64,000 bases of DNA, taken from NCBI RefSeq assembly GCF_009905375.1, contig NC_133648.1, positions 92,428,474 to 92,492,473 of the forward strand, in the 5' to 3' direction. How positions within the stretch are numbered: position 1 is the first letter of the stretch; each line of letters opens with the position of its first letter. This DNA is from Apium graveolens. Lineage: Eukaryota > Streptophyta > Magnoliopsida > Apiales > Apiaceae. Positions 9,620-22,320 of the stretch are shown here, piece by piece. The translations under genes were made by a program, and so were the position numbers. The notes beneath the pieces are model-generated. The model did no database searches. It was given only the letters and a program-made list of their open reading frames with translations, and was not told the origin of the DNA.

Positions 9620-10653
9620 TTATGGTTGTGTATCGACCTTATTCGTCAAATGTTTCAAGGAATAACCCTTTCATATAATTTCCATCTCACAATCACATTC
9701 GCTTAGCTGGGCATCTCCAAAGATGTATTACCAACATTTCTTCTTACAACTTAAAGTCACGCCCCCAAATAATTATTTCTTCATCCGTATTCAAAACCTT
9801 TCTGATATTTGAGCAAAAATACTTCAACAATAATTTGAATCTCATTAAGGATAAGAACTTGTAAAAAGTATTTACGGGAATATCATAAACAAGAATTTGA
9901 AATAGTGATTATGGACCGAATCATAAACTTTATATCAACTTTATTCAAAATTACAATCCTGATATTAATACTCATTTTGATTTCAATGTCAACTTAGATA
10001 TCAATACAAATTTTGATGATAACAACATCCTATCCGAAGTTAACAACAACCTAAAAATTATTACCAATTTTTGATATTAATAGCAAATTAAATATCAACA
10101 TCAGTTTTGATGTAAACCCCGCAACACATATTATAAACTGGATCATTAATTAATCTCACTTTATTTCAAAACATAAACAATTGATAAATTATTTATTTTA
10201 TGATTATCAACAACAGTTTAGATTGTAATCAATATTGACAGTATGTTACCGCAGCCGATCAGCCACGGAGCAACACCGGTATGCCGAAGCGTATCCAAAA
10301 AAACAAAGGGTACCCAAGGCACACAGGCCTAACAAGGTATTATAATTAAATATAATAGATAGCTCACACTGGACTGCCTCCATAGACTCTTACACATTCA
10401 TCCAATCTTAAAATATTTTATTGAAAGGAGCCATAATAATTGACACCCTTATTAATCTATTCCCCGATTCACTTGGGCAGAAATACTAACAAAACAGCTT
10501 GAGTCCTTTTAAAACATATAACATTTATCTATTCTGAATTTAGAATAGAGTACACTTGTATAATTTAAAACTACGCACATCTGTATATGTAAAAATATGT
10601 AACTATTCTGAATGTAGAATAGTGAAAGGAGTACTTGCATTATCAGAATTAAT
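9620..10653. other. Unassigned AT-rich DNA between elements A and B
   Basis: No ORF of note. A stretch near 10240-10340 (CCGCAGCCGATCAGCCACGG) loosely resembles the GCTGCGGATTACAGCCGG part of solo LTR H, so a degraded gypsy LTR is possible. Near 10530-10640 a unit containing CTATTCTGAA and its inverse TAGAATAG occurs twice about 80 bp apart, each able to form a short hairpin. This may be the only host-flank DNA in the window, but it could equally be old transposon debris. Confidence 0.4.
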
Positions 10654-12131
10654 TTTTAGGTAATGAATAACACACAGGGGGGGTGAATGTGTTTTACTAT
10701 TTTTAGGCTTTTCTTGAAAGTTAATGGTTGAAAAAAGTGAATTAAATTTTGTAGAGAAAAGTGTTCATGCAGAATTTAAACTTGCAGAAAGTAAAGAACA
10801 GAGATCTTCAAAACTCACTTAATTTTATATTAAAACTAAGACTGTTTTGCTACAAAATTTCTAAGCTCTTTGGTGTTAAAGAGCCCAGCTTCTTCTTGAG
10901 AGTGTTACAAGAAATCTGATCTAAATTATTGCAACTGACTAAGGACTAGTGTTAACTTTATAACTCAGTTAACTGCTGGTTTACAAAGTGGATAATAAAA
11001 TATGCTATTAGCTTTTCTGAACCGTCACTTGTCATTTCTATTTATAGAAAAGCAGATCTTCCATTTATGGCTTAGCATATCTTTGGCATCCCGTGTTTAC
11101 TTTAATCTTCCTCTGTCAGTTAATCTTTGCCATTGATCTTGTACACTCTTCAAGCTGCTTTTTGTAGACTTGTCAATCCAGCTGTTGGATTGTTTGTTGA
11201 TTGTTTATCTTGGATATTGAATTGATCTGCAACCTTGTACTTTGAGACTGTACATCGAGATCTCCATTTTAGGTATATAAAACACTTGAAATCTCGATAA
11301 GTATATAGACTTATCAAGATCTCTAGCATTCCATATTTAGATTGGCTTGTAGAGGTCTTCAGCTTGTCGAGATCTCTAGTCTTCACATCTATACTTTGAC
11401 TTATCGATAAGTCGTAGTTCTCTAGTGGCTTCTTGACTTGTCGATATCTCAGAGTTCCTTAGTCAAATTCACTTTATCGATATCTTCGAGTTCTCTAGTG
11501 AATTTTGACTTATCGATATCTCTGAGTTCTCTAATGGAACTTGACTTATCGATAACTCAGAGTTCTCTACTGAGTGTAGACTTATCGATAACTCTGAGTT
11601 CTCTACTGAAGGAATGACTTGTCGATATCTCCAATCTTCAGTTCTTCAATTTGGCTTGTCGATATCTTCCTGAGTTCTCTAGTAACTATCCTGAGTTCTC
11701 GATAAGCCATTCTGGAGTTCTCGAATGACTTCTCTATAACATTAAATCTGTGACTTGTAGAGATCTTGACTTAGAGTATTTTTCTCCAAACATATTTATT
11801 CAACTCCAAGCTTCTTTAAAATTCTTCTGAGGCATGATCTTCTTGATCTTCTTCCAGATAGAATCCTTAGGCTTTATACTGTTTCAGGAAAAAGACTCCA
11901 GTCTGCTCCTTTACATTTTTACAGGCTTTAAGTGTTACAAGTACAAAATACAAATTTAGACAACAATACAACTTACTTAGGGTTGGCCCCAAGCTTCACT
12001 GATAATAAAATAACAGTTCGTTAATCTCCTCCTCAGATCAGATGTCCATCCGTTTACTCCATACTTTGATCAGAGACACTAATGATATTGTTATCTCCAG
12101 TAATCTTTGACATCATTACTTATATATTACA
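10654..12131 (-). repeat. Left (3') LTR of element B
   Basis: Bounded by a mutated TTTTAGG at the left and TTACA next to the polypurine tract at the right. It holds a G run at 10677-10681 next to GTGAATG (the reversed ATTCACCCCC block), a minus-strand TATA box (11038-11047), and between about 11250 and 11770 some fourteen related copies of TTATCGATAAGTC-like and GAGTTCTCTAG motifs. Small ORFs in it are not credible genes. Confidence 0.85.
11038..11047 (-). promoter_or_regulatory. TATA box in element B left LTR
   Basis: CTATAAATAG on the minus strand. The same box is kept in the right LTR at 36855-36864. Core promoter for element B transcription, by motif and conserved position. Confidence 0.55.
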
Positions 12132-12145
12132 ATCTCCCCCAACTT
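12132..12145 (-). other. Polypurine tract of element B
   Basis: AAGTTGGGGGAGAT on the minus strand, next to the LTR. Identical to the tract of element A. Confidence 0.85.
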
Positions 12146-12720
12146 GTTCATTATGGAATTATGCACAAGTCTGATTGATGATGTCAAAACTCTGGCTAAA
12201 TGCAGAATTCAATCTCCCCATCTGGTCTTCTTTTATGAGTTGCATTTAGATTTATTCTTCTCTCCCCCTATGAAGAATATAATTTTATTATTTGGCTATT
12301 TGGAAACATCAACATCCATCAGCTGTTTTGGCATTTAGACATATTCTCCCATATTTGACATTATCTCTAGGTAGAAAGATCCAGCTAGATCTATATTGTT
12401 CAAGCTGCTGTCATTGTCCATTTAGATGACCATCTGCAGCTTCAAGCTTTAGTTAGATCTGTGGTGATGAGTTTATCAAGTAGAATGGAAGTTTAACTTA
12501 GATTTGTAGAAGAAGTCTGTCAGTAACAAAAGTCCTAAACTCTCTGTTCTTTTGAATAAGTAGTCTCACTACTTTCTCACTACACTAGTTTCATGACTTT
12601 TGAGAGTCAGAGTTTCCTCACAAGGATTACTAAATCCAGACATTCATCTACCTCTCCTTTTGACAGGAAGGATCATACCTCTCTTACTTTCTGTTTTTCT
12701 CTCAATCTTTTCTCTCATTC
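12146..12720 (-). other. Element B 3' untranslated part
   Basis: No supported coding frame. It lies between the additional-ORF remnant and the polypurine tract. Confidence 0.5.
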
Positions 12721-13563
12721 TCACATGAATGGCTCAATTGTTGTTTGACTTACAGAATTAAGAGGTGGCTGAGAAGAGTTGTCTGTGATCATATGATTAG
12801 AGGTAATCCGTATAGGTCTAACCATACTCATTTCATCAGAAGAGTAAATACCAGTTTGAGATTGTAAGATGAATGAATCATCAGAACCACCTGTGACTAG
12901 GGTCACAGTTTGACTCACAAATTGCTCAGTGGTTTTGACAGTGTGTTGTTCCTCACTTGTAGTGGGAACTTCCAATTGAATTGGAGGTGATTTGACTGGG
13001 TTACTATCATGTACACCAGCCTCAAAACCTTGTGTGTCTTGCAACACACTGGCACATAAATGTGTTACACTTGCCCTTCTCATGACATTGTCATAGGCAA
13101 TTGTACTTTTAGCTTTGACTGCAAAGGCAGCTTTTGCTAGAGTTCTGAGGGGAGTTGTTCCTTCAAGAGGAACCTCCAATTGAATTGGAGAGGATTTAGA
13201 TAGCTCCCCCTCAGGAGTACTACTCTCAAACCTTTTTAGTCTGTGAAGACTGTTTTGCACATGAAGGTGCATTAGAGGTGATCATGGGATATTCATTAGA
13301 AACTAATGAATTTCCCATGTTAGTGATGGTTTTTCTTCTCAAACAAGACAATCTGAAGAACATGGTCAAATTGATGCCTTAACAGGTTTCTTTTGAGAGC
13401 CACCTGAGTGAGATTGTGTTTGAGTTTGTGTTTGTGTTGTTGTGCCTGGGTGAACTGTAGTTCGTTTTAGAAATGTTTTAGCACAAATACATGTTGATTG
13501 ATTATTTGACCCTCCTGTTGTTGTCGGAGTAGATTGTGTTGGACCAGTAATGCATTGAACATA
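12721..13563 (-). pseudogene. Additional-ORF remnant of element B, interrupted by element G
   Basis: Read leftward from the G insertion point at 13563, a Thr/Gln/Ser-rich frame (YVQCITGPTQ, TFLKRTTVHPG, a TQ repeat, GGSQKKPVKA) resembles the Thr/Pro/Ser linker of element A's additional ORF, including its SQKK patch. It ends at TGA near 13377. A second stretch, 13272-12721 (183 residues), carries the peptide PIQLEVP twice (SSPIQLEVPLEG and SPPIQLEVPTTS), an internal duplication. The N-terminal globular domain seen in A is missing on the other side of G (27097-27324), so most of this ORF was lost before or after G inserted. Function unknown; certainly broken. Confidence 0.55.
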
Positions 13564-16500
13564 TGTAATAACCCCAAATTTTGGAATTTTTTGAAACCCT
13601 GATGAATAGTAATTTTTTTCTGACTATGCTGATTAAGGAAAATTATCAGACCACGCTATATAGGAGTACTGTTATGGAAATTCTGACATCGTATTAGTAT
13701 TCCGTAAAGTAAATGAGTGTATGTAAAGGTCGTCAGAATTCGAATCCGGACACTTTGATTTTTTCCCGAAAATCCACCAGATACCGAAAGAATTGAGTAT
13801 AAGGTAACATGATTAGAAGGATTTTTATTTAAGGATTATAGCAGAGGATCATTAAAGGAATATAAGATATTAATAAAGGTTCAGGGAATCCCAAGTAATA
13901 AGATCCCGGATATGATCGCTCAAACTATTAACGAGAACGAGAGTTAAGCGAACCGTAAAACAAATAAGCGACCAAGAGACAAGCTTGTACAAGAAGCCAA
14001 GGATTATGACATCATCAAACCACAAGGGATTGACACATGGCAAGAAAGTGATGCATGATGGATGATGTCATCAAGGGAGAAGATATTTATGCAAGGAAAT
14101 CAAAGAAGCTTTTTCATTTCATCATTTTGCTCTCGGCCAAAATGATATCAGCAACTTCAAATTGCCATATCTCCTTCAATACTCACTCAAATATTGTGTT
14201 CTATAGCTCGTTGGAAATGTATTGAGATGTCCTACAACTCTTGTTCATAAATCCCGTCCAAATAATCATGGTAAGACCTTCATATATACAGTTCTTTAAA
14301 TCGGAGTTTTAGAAACTTCAAAATCTAACTTTGTGTTTTCTTGATGGTTTGTGAGATCCAAGCTTGTATAAGGATTGATCAAGGTTTTAAGGCTCCCTAG
14401 AAACGTTTCACTCACAAATAAAGGTATAAAAAAATTCTTGACCTTTAGTACTAAGCTTGATTGTTTGAGTTTTTGGATGAATTGGTAAATGTATAGTTAG
14501 ATCCACGCTTAGTAGTGATTTTTGTGAAGTTGTGTTGATTTTGAATGGTGAATTTGTAGTGATTGAATGAGTTGGTAAAAACTTGGAGTGTGGACTGATT
14601 TTTCAGTGGTTTAAGTTGTATTTGTTTTGTTTTTGATTGTTGGAGGATAGGAGTGAATTGATGAGGATTTAGAGTGGTATTTATGTTGGGAATCGCGTAA
14701 ACATAGACGTCGTAATACCCGATTTTCCTTAACTGTTTCTCTGCTTAACTTTAGGACCCGTGAACTCACTGCAAGATTCTGAAATTTGCTATGTTTAGCT
14801 ATATTATGTCGTAAGCTTCGTTTTGGTATGTGGTTCGCTTACATCAGATGTACGGTTTAGGAGAAACGACTGTTTTAAGTAATGGAGTTTCGTGAGCGAA
14901 CCATTACCCCTCGCTTTACTTTGAAACCTTGGTTCAGGTCCTTAAATGACTAATTGGAGTATGAAATTATTATTTAAGGTGGGTTAAGCAGTTGGTAAAG
15001 TACTCGCGAAAGAGTCGTCTTAAAATTCATAACAGTTAATTTATTAAAATTAGTGGAGCCGAGGGTATGCAAGCGATTAACGCAAATCGTTAAGCGTATA
15101 AGCGACCGTAAGCGACCGTTGGGGTATGAGTGAGTTTTGACTAGTTTCTTAAGCGACCGTGGTCTAATTCCGGCTTATATTGTTGTTCATAGGTTATCGG
15201 ACCCATTCTATGCTTAAGTCTACCCCGGAACACTCAGGCAAGTTTTCTACCCGTTATACTGTTGTTGTGATGTAAATATATTGATGCATTATCTTGAGAT
15301 AAGTGCATGGTTATTATTAGAAAATCTTGTGATATATTGAAGCATGTTGATATGGTATATATATACATATTGTGAAATCTTGATATTTTATTATCAATTC
15401 AAATGCTTATAAACTGCTTAATACCTATGTTAGAGATAAGCAGTAGTTGCGTATACCCTTAGTATTGGGGACCCAAAGGTTAACATTTTTCTAAACCGGG
15501 AGGCGATGTTCCCGAGTAAATTATATATATATAAATAGTTTTCAAAAATATTAATCGAATAATGTTTATTCGATAGTTTTATATTATAAGTGACTATTAT
15601 TTTTTGAATATTCATTTAAGATTCCTATTGCGATCAAAGACTAGTTTAATTATCGAATAGAGTTTCTAGTTATGAAACTTATTTTATTTCTATTAATATA
15701 TTAATATTAGTCTGAATATTCATTCGAGGACTTATGACTCCGCTTATATTATTTAATGAATATTATTTTGAATATTCGTTCGAGGACTTATGACTCCGCT
15801 TATTTTATTTAATAAATATAATTTTGAATATTCATTCAAGGACTTATGACTCCGCTTATTTTATTAAATAATATTCTTTATTTTCCTAAAGAATAATGTT
15901 TCGACATTTGCCAAGTATTCGGAAAATAATTGATAATATCAAATCGTTCTTACTTTAAATATTTCTAGAGATTATTTTCAAACTTTATCAAAACTATTAT
16001 TGGAAAGTTAGAGTGGATCCCAAAACTCGTTTTCAAATTGAAGATCTTCCTTTTGAAGGGGATTTAAATACTCGCTCAAAACTCTGAGGGATCCGGCTCC
16101 GTGATTTATTTTTTAATTCGCAACAAGGTTGCTGTTTTGATAAAAGAGTTTTTGATTACTTACCCAACACTCGGGAAGTAAAATTATTGGAATAAGTTAA
16201 TCCATTAACAGGCATCGCCTGGGAAATATCGGTGAGTTTTCCTTTCCAACTAGATACGACTTCTTGGTGGAGCCGTATCAATAAGTTTCTACTTGGGGAA
16301 AGGAGGGACGAGCTTTCAGAGTTATGGATTTCATCTGACTAGGAGTGGCGTAAGTGGTCGAGTGGCGCCGACCCAGCCTTATTATATTGGCCCAAATGGC
16401 CCGGAAGTTCCGCTAAGACGGTCCATTCCTTAGGAGTCCAGCGTTCGGTCGACAAGTAAATCCAACTGTTCTCCTCTACATGTAGAAAATGGTGGGGTTG

Positions 16501-17620
16501 CACTACTGCGACTGATCATCGTGAGTGGTCTTCCTGGCGCGGCAAACTCTCGTAATGAGTTCATCATCCAGTTGGATATTTCTGCAAAACTACCCAGAGC
16601 ACTTCGATAGAAAGGCTACGGCTGGGCGATTGTTAAGTGTATGCAGGGTCGAGTTTTCAAAATGATGTTTTCATCAAATAAAGTATCTCGTAACTTCATT
16701 TCATTTTGATGATATTTCAAAGATTGATTATGTACAAGTTTTGTCTTGTAACTTCATTTATGGGATGAACTATTTATACCTTGAACTGTGGTAGTTCAAG
16801 TAGTATTCAGAAATAGATATAAGTAAATTAGAGTATCTTGTAACTTCATCTTTTCAACTTATAACTAGTAAATGATTATCTCATACATGACAAAGATTTT
16901 CAGAAAAACGTTGAGACAAGGTGATATATGAGATCACCTTGCAACGATATTTTTATACAGTTATAAAATGGAACTCTGTATATAATATACATGTCAGAGT
17001 ATTTCAAAGATTTTGAAAAGTATATATGTATATATACTGAATATATTACAACTTCGTCGCATTAAGATATCAAACTTGGTTCATTTCTTCTTGACCAAGA
17101 CTTTCATGAGTATTATGAGAATGCTCATATATTGTTAATTATTATAGATGTTATTTTGGTGGGCTTGTTGCTCACCCTTGCTTTATTTTTTCATCACACA
17201 ACAACAGCTAGACAAGATGAACATGACCAAGCTCCCAATTCGTGAGCGGATAAGAAATGTTCTGCAGTTTCCTGTAGGTGTTGATGCCATTGTAGCTGAG
17301 GTAGGAACTAACAATAGGCTAGGCTTTCAACTTTTGATGTACCGGACTTATGTATATTTATGAATTATAATAATGACAAAGATTCTATAAATTTATTCAG
17401 AAACCCTTTTGAGGTGTAATGACTTATAATTGTGGAATAAAATGATTTGTGTTGTTTTTGGTATTCATCTCTAAGACTATAACTTGTGGTGTGTGTGTGT
17501 GTGTGTATATTGTGGGGTCACAGTACGTAGTAGTTGGTTTTTTATTAAGATTAAGTGTTATTAAGGGAAATGGAACTCGTGACAACCCGGATCCCCGACC
17601 CCGGATTTGGGGGTGTTACA
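13564..17620 (+). repeat. Left LTR of element G (about 4.06 kb)
   Basis: Starts TGTAATAACCCC and ends GGGGGTGTTACA. It contains an array of three units of about 60 bp (15700-15870) built on GAATATTCATTCGAGGACTT followed by ATGACTCCGCTT, several AT-rich hairpins, and a GT microsatellite (17490-17507). It shares the general plan of the element F LTR. Confidence 0.9.
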
Positions 17621-17624
17621 GGAA

Positions 17625-17636
17625 TGGTATCAGAGC
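17625..17636 (+). other. Primer-binding site of element G
   Basis: TGGTATCAGAGC, complementary to the 3' end of plant initiator tRNA-Met, 4 bases after the left LTR. Identical to the PBS of element F. Confidence 0.9.
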
Positions 17637-17882
17637 TAAGCGTTATAAACCTCAGAGATGATGCATCGTTAAAATGATAAGTTCACTAAGATAATAAGAG
17701 CTCTTGCCAACTTCATAGTCGGACTACCTAACGTAGTACTGACAGTTAAAACCCTTACGGAAAACCTTATGAATATCGTGATAGAAGCGTAGTTCGTTAT
17801 CGTATATGGTAGCGGGAATCAAAACCCTAAAGTTCAAGAGAAATAATACAATGATATTTTACTAAATATTGGGGATCAGATT

Positions 17883-18059
17883 GTGGATCCAATGGAGCAC
17901 CCTAACAAGGGACCAGATGCTGTCCATATTAAGGATGTAGCGATTAAGGATGTTATCCCAGAAGGGGTTGTTGCTGAGGAGGATCCCGTGAAGGATCCTA
18001 ACAAGTCTGAAGAGATTATTATTAAGGAATCAATGACCGTAGTCAGGGTGACTACCAGA
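17883..18059 (+). pseudogene. Acidic leader ORF remnant of element G
   Basis: An open frame MDPMEHPNKGPDAV rich in Asp, Glu, Lys and Pro lies where element F carries its upstream accessory ORF (55812). The leader sequence before it matches F base for base over long stretches, so the position is equivalent, but protein similarity is weak and limited to acidic composition. At about 18060 it joins abruptly to a sequence matching the end of reverse transcriptase of F (near 59530), a deletion junction removing gag, protease and most of RT. Confidence 0.4.
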
Positions 18060-18890
18060 GATAGGATTGGCCTGTTACTATCGTAGGTTCGTTCAAGTTT
18101 GCAAAAAAAGCATCCCCTTTAACGTGGCTTACTCATAAGACCGAGAAGTTAGAATGGACAGAGAATTGCGAGAACAGCTTCCAAGAACTGAAGAAAAGAT
18201 TGGTGACAGCCCCTATGTTGGCGTTGCCGGATGGAAAAAGAGATTTTGTGATTTGTAGTGACGCTTCACACAAGGAATTAGGATGCGTTTTTATACAGCA
18301 CGGTAAGGTAATCACGTACGCGTCAAGACAAATAAGGGAATATAAAATTCGATATCCCCACCCATGAGCTTGGGCTCGTGGCAATAGTTTTGCCCTAAAG
18401 ATTGGATGCACTACTTGTATGGAGAGAAGTGCGAGATTTACACAAGCCATAAGTGCTCTAGTACATTTTCACGCAGAAAGAGCTCAACATGCACCAGAGG
18501 AGGTGGTTAGAGCTAATCAAGGATTATGATTATGAGATTATTTATCAGCCAGGTAAAGCCAATGTGGTGACTGACGCCCTTAGTAGAAAGGAGAGACTCA
18601 AGATGATAATGTCTTCGGGAGAGTAGATAAAAGATTTCTAGAAAATGGAAATAGAAGTGAAGGTAACCGGAGCCGGTACTGAAAGGCCGTTTGAGGTTGT
18701 AATACAGCCTGAATTATGGGAAAAGATCATATTGTGCCAAGAAAAACCGATGAATGAAGGCAGAGAGCCAATGTCTGGAGAAGAGCTTAATACCGAGAAA
18801 GATGATAAGGAAATAACGAGGTATTCTTACAGAATTTGGGTCCCAAAGGTTTAAGAGCTTAAGGACTGGATCTTAGATGAAATCCATAGT
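18060..18890 (+). pseudogene. Element G RT end/RNase H remnant
   Basis: Corresponds to about 59530-60350 of element F. It starts in the RT thumb (IGL..YYRRF region), then RNase H with SDASHKELGCVF replacing the F peptide, then the connector up to [10 protein letters not shown] at 18854. Internal stops and frameshifts occur (for example after CSDASHKELG in the HPHE region near 18360, and TAG codons near 18625 and 18640). The piece ends near the start of the integrase zinc finger. Not functional. Confidence 0.75.
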
Positions 18891-18999
18891 TCGAGGAATA
18901 AGATTTAGGGCTAACCTTGAATGTGATAGTCAGGGAGGTCGCCATCAAGAAAGAAGGAACCCATAACATAATGAAGTGGAAAACAAAGATTTTAACGTA

Positions 19000-19400
19000 T
19001 AAGATAACCCCGATAATGGGAGGAGGATGAAACATTTCATATTGAGAAAACAGAAGTCGAGCAAGATAGGGAGAACCAGGACGGTACTCCTATGGGGAAA
19101 TTCATGGACCTGCCTAAACAAAACTTATACTTTTACCCCAACCACCACCCTGAGGAAACAATGTGGTGGGAAATTCTTTCAGGACCTTTAAGTCGCTAAG
19201 CTCTCAGAGTTCCAAGGAACAAGTTGACCCAGTCGAGGCAAGAGCCTGGCTAAAAGGAATAGAGGAATCATTTGAGATTCTAAATGATTGATGAAGCACA
19301 AAGACTATTTTTCCACTTACCTTCCTAAGAGAGAGGCCACCCGCTGGTAGAAGGCTAAAGAAGCTAGAGAGATAGTGTAAAAGTTTTAAAACCAGGCCAG
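19000..19400 (+). pseudogene. Element G gag remnant, out of order
   Basis: Matches about 57030-57440 of element F (acidic N-terminal tail, then the [22 protein letters not shown] block of the gag domain), with several stops. In F this sequence lies upstream of protease and RT; here it follows RNase H. The order is therefore scrambled, which cannot come from simple point decay. Confidence 0.65.
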
Positions 19401-22320
19401 AGGCGGACAAGTATAGTGAATCATGAATCTAGGTTGTGAAACTCGTCAAGGTTCGTCTGAAGGACACGAATCCAGAATGACGGGATGTTTGAAATTAATG
19501 CTTATGTTGTGTTGGTTCATGAAATGGATGTAATAGAAATGAAAATAAAAGACTGAAAGGGGAAGAAGTATAAAGGGATATAAAGGAAATCGAGTTGAGA
19601 AGTGATAAGGGAGTTAGGTATGGGAAACCCTAAGAAACCCTTGTAATAAATACAGAGAAGTGTGTCATCATCAGCCCGATGGCGACTGATCATGAGATAA
19701 ATTCAAGGTTGAAGGCGTAAGCGATACATATAATTAATCCCCTTTAAGTTGAGAGTATTCGATGAAACTTTGAGATAGACCGATGGATTAATACGGAAAC
19801 ACAGATGGGCTGAGGACACGAGATAACAAGATATTAGGAAAATAGGATGAAGGAAGTGACCTTCAAGAATGGGAAGTGTATGTAAGACCTGTGACTTGAT
19901 GCCCAAAAAGGGAGACACCAAGTATAAAAGATATCCCAACATTGAGATGATGGTTGAGATAAATAATGGAGATAAATGAATAGTTAGAACTAAAAAGTTC
20001 ACATTGAACACGACCAATATCTTCCAGAACATCCCTGTTATCATTACCAAATCAGGAAAGAAAAACGAATGACCATTGTTATCTTTTGGAGGCCATATGG
20101 ATTGACCTCAGCTTGAATAAGGATGCTATTGTTAAATTTGGTATACACTATCGAGGTGAGAATGATTGAATAAGATAATCTATCAGGGATATATGACTTG
20201 ATTTATCCATGGAAGGATGCATGTACCTTTTTAAAGGTGGAATTAAGGATAGAACCTCAATAACTTGAGATGAATCCTTGGGGAATGCATAAAGGTTGGC
20301 ATTTCACCCTTAATAGGGACAGTATGAGTTTTGACAGTATGAATTGGAAAGGATTAAGGTAATAACAACCTTTAAGGATTAGTGGAGAAATTTTTAGAAG
20401 TATATAGACAATGGTCCTAGTATTAGTAAATGGTATTTTGATATGCCATGTATCTAGGTAATACAGGAGGAACGATTCAAGGATAACCCTAGAGGTCTTA
20501 CAAGGAGAAAGGTAATATTCAATATTCTGAAGAATAGAAATTTTGATAAAGGAAATATGACGTAATTATAATAATGCCAGGTAGGCACGTGTTGAACCAT
20601 AAGAAAGTATAGATCGACCCAATGAAGGTCGAGATTGGTAAAAAAAAGAAGGACCCAAGATAAGAGACGTCCTAAGTATGATCGAGAGTCAGTCGTGACA
20701 ATGTTAACCTCTAAAGACCGAGGCAATAACTTTTGGAAAATGGTGATATTTTTTTCTCACCAAAGCGTAAGGAAGAGCATTTTCACACAAGCAGTGATTG
20801 GAAATGAGGTAGAAGATTTAGTTGGAGATCGTTCAAAAGACATTGATTATAAGGAACTATTACTATCAGAAAAGGCCAATGAGATGGCCGACACTCTAAC
20901 TGTAAGAGAGCAATTATAGGCGCTCGTTCTAGAGGAATACAGTAATGATGGTTAAAGTCATGAAGGTTGTATTATGGTGTGAAATATTGACATTCCTTCT
21001 GATAATTGTGCGATACTCAACCGTAATAGTAGTTTGGTTAAGATTTAATTCATGTTATCGCGTGAACGGGCTACCCATCTTAGAAGGTCCTATCTTGAGA
21101 TAAACCAGGATCATGTTATGAAAGGACTAAATGAAACTTTGAGCTTCATATCTCCTAATAAAGTAATATGGTTAATAATGGTGTTAACCTGCTATCATTG
21201 CTTTCATTGAAGCTCTTCTGCAATTTTATCTGCTTCAATTCATGTAAGTACGTCAGGATCAGGAGTGTTCTTTATGAATCATCAATGGTGATTATGTTAC
21301 CTCCTTAGGAGAATTTGATACGACATGTATGGACTCCGTATGGTTAGCTATTCAGATTCCAAGGAAAACGAATAACTACCGTAGGTTCACGGTGGACTAT
21401 AGTAATGTAGCAATGATTCTGCGAATAATAAGATGATAACAACCGGGAGAGTTGTATTGTAATGAATGTTGAGATTGAGTACCACTAATCGGGTCGTGGT
21501 GATGTATAAGTTATCATTGATAGACTAACTAGTTGATTATCTACCTATTAAATAATTATTCTTTCTGATCGACAGAGAGTAGTATTACTATACGAAGAAG
21601 GTTGTGGTATAGCAATAGATTCTAGTAATGATGATGTCTAGAATGAAATCCCAGATTCAATTTTCGCTGTCGAGGGAGTTTCAAAGGTGATTATTTATAA
21701 GCTCGTGCAAGAGTATGGGTCTATAAAACGATGGACGGAATAGTAAATATTTAGGCATGTGAAATATGATGTGATAATACTTAATGTTGATATATATATA
21801 TATATACATCTATATGTATTTTGTTCTCCGGTGATAAACCTCTATAGTTCAGAGGTAGATTCCAAGCCACGTATTTTGTGACCATATATTTCTATATATA
21901 ATTCTCTTAAATTTGTTCTTTTCTCTTCTTTTCATTTTCGTGTAAACTGAGAAGAACAACCCTTCCAAAAGGGAAGGTATAGCCGAATGACTATCTATCT
22001 GTGTGATAGAAGCCTAGTAGGATACCACATGTTGTTTAATTGTTTGTCAAGTACTAAAGGCTGGCCACCTTCTGTACTAACTATGCAATAGAACAAGTGT
22101 TCATGATCAAAGTGATCTCTCAATAAATTCTTTTACTTTTATATGATTGATCAAACTTTGGAAGATAGAAGCAGCTAGAAAAGGAGTAGTATAAGTATGG
22201 TGGTATTCGGAATGAAAACGCGTTTGTGATACTAAGGTTGACGCATTTATTAAAAGGTTATAAAACTCTAGCGAGTAAAGGTATATCTAGAATAGTATTA
22301 TGTATGGAAGATAGTAACGA
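19401..22320 (+). other. Unrecognised internal DNA of element G
   Basis: About 2.9 kb with no clear match to element F. The longest forward ORF (20635-20919, 94 residues, basic N-terminus) has no recognisable domain. An AT microsatellite lies near 21787-21806. It may be very diverged pol, captured foreign DNA or debris of another insertion; sequence inspection alone does not decide. Confidence 0.45.

Noticed and set aside
9620..10653. Host gene between elements A and B
   Set aside because: No open frame, splice-like exon structure or known domain on either strand.
11150..11386. ORF repeated at 36966-37178
   Set aside because: Both copies lie in the two LTRs of element B; repetition follows from LTR duplication, not from a gene family.
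17148..17363. ORF in the G LTR, also at 26607-26849
   Set aside because: LTR sequence in both cases; no start context or conserved frame in element F.
21787..21806. AT microsatellites here and at 24980, 35871, 53683 and 63727
   Set aside because: Ordinary simple repeats in AT-rich LTR or internal sequence; no further signal.
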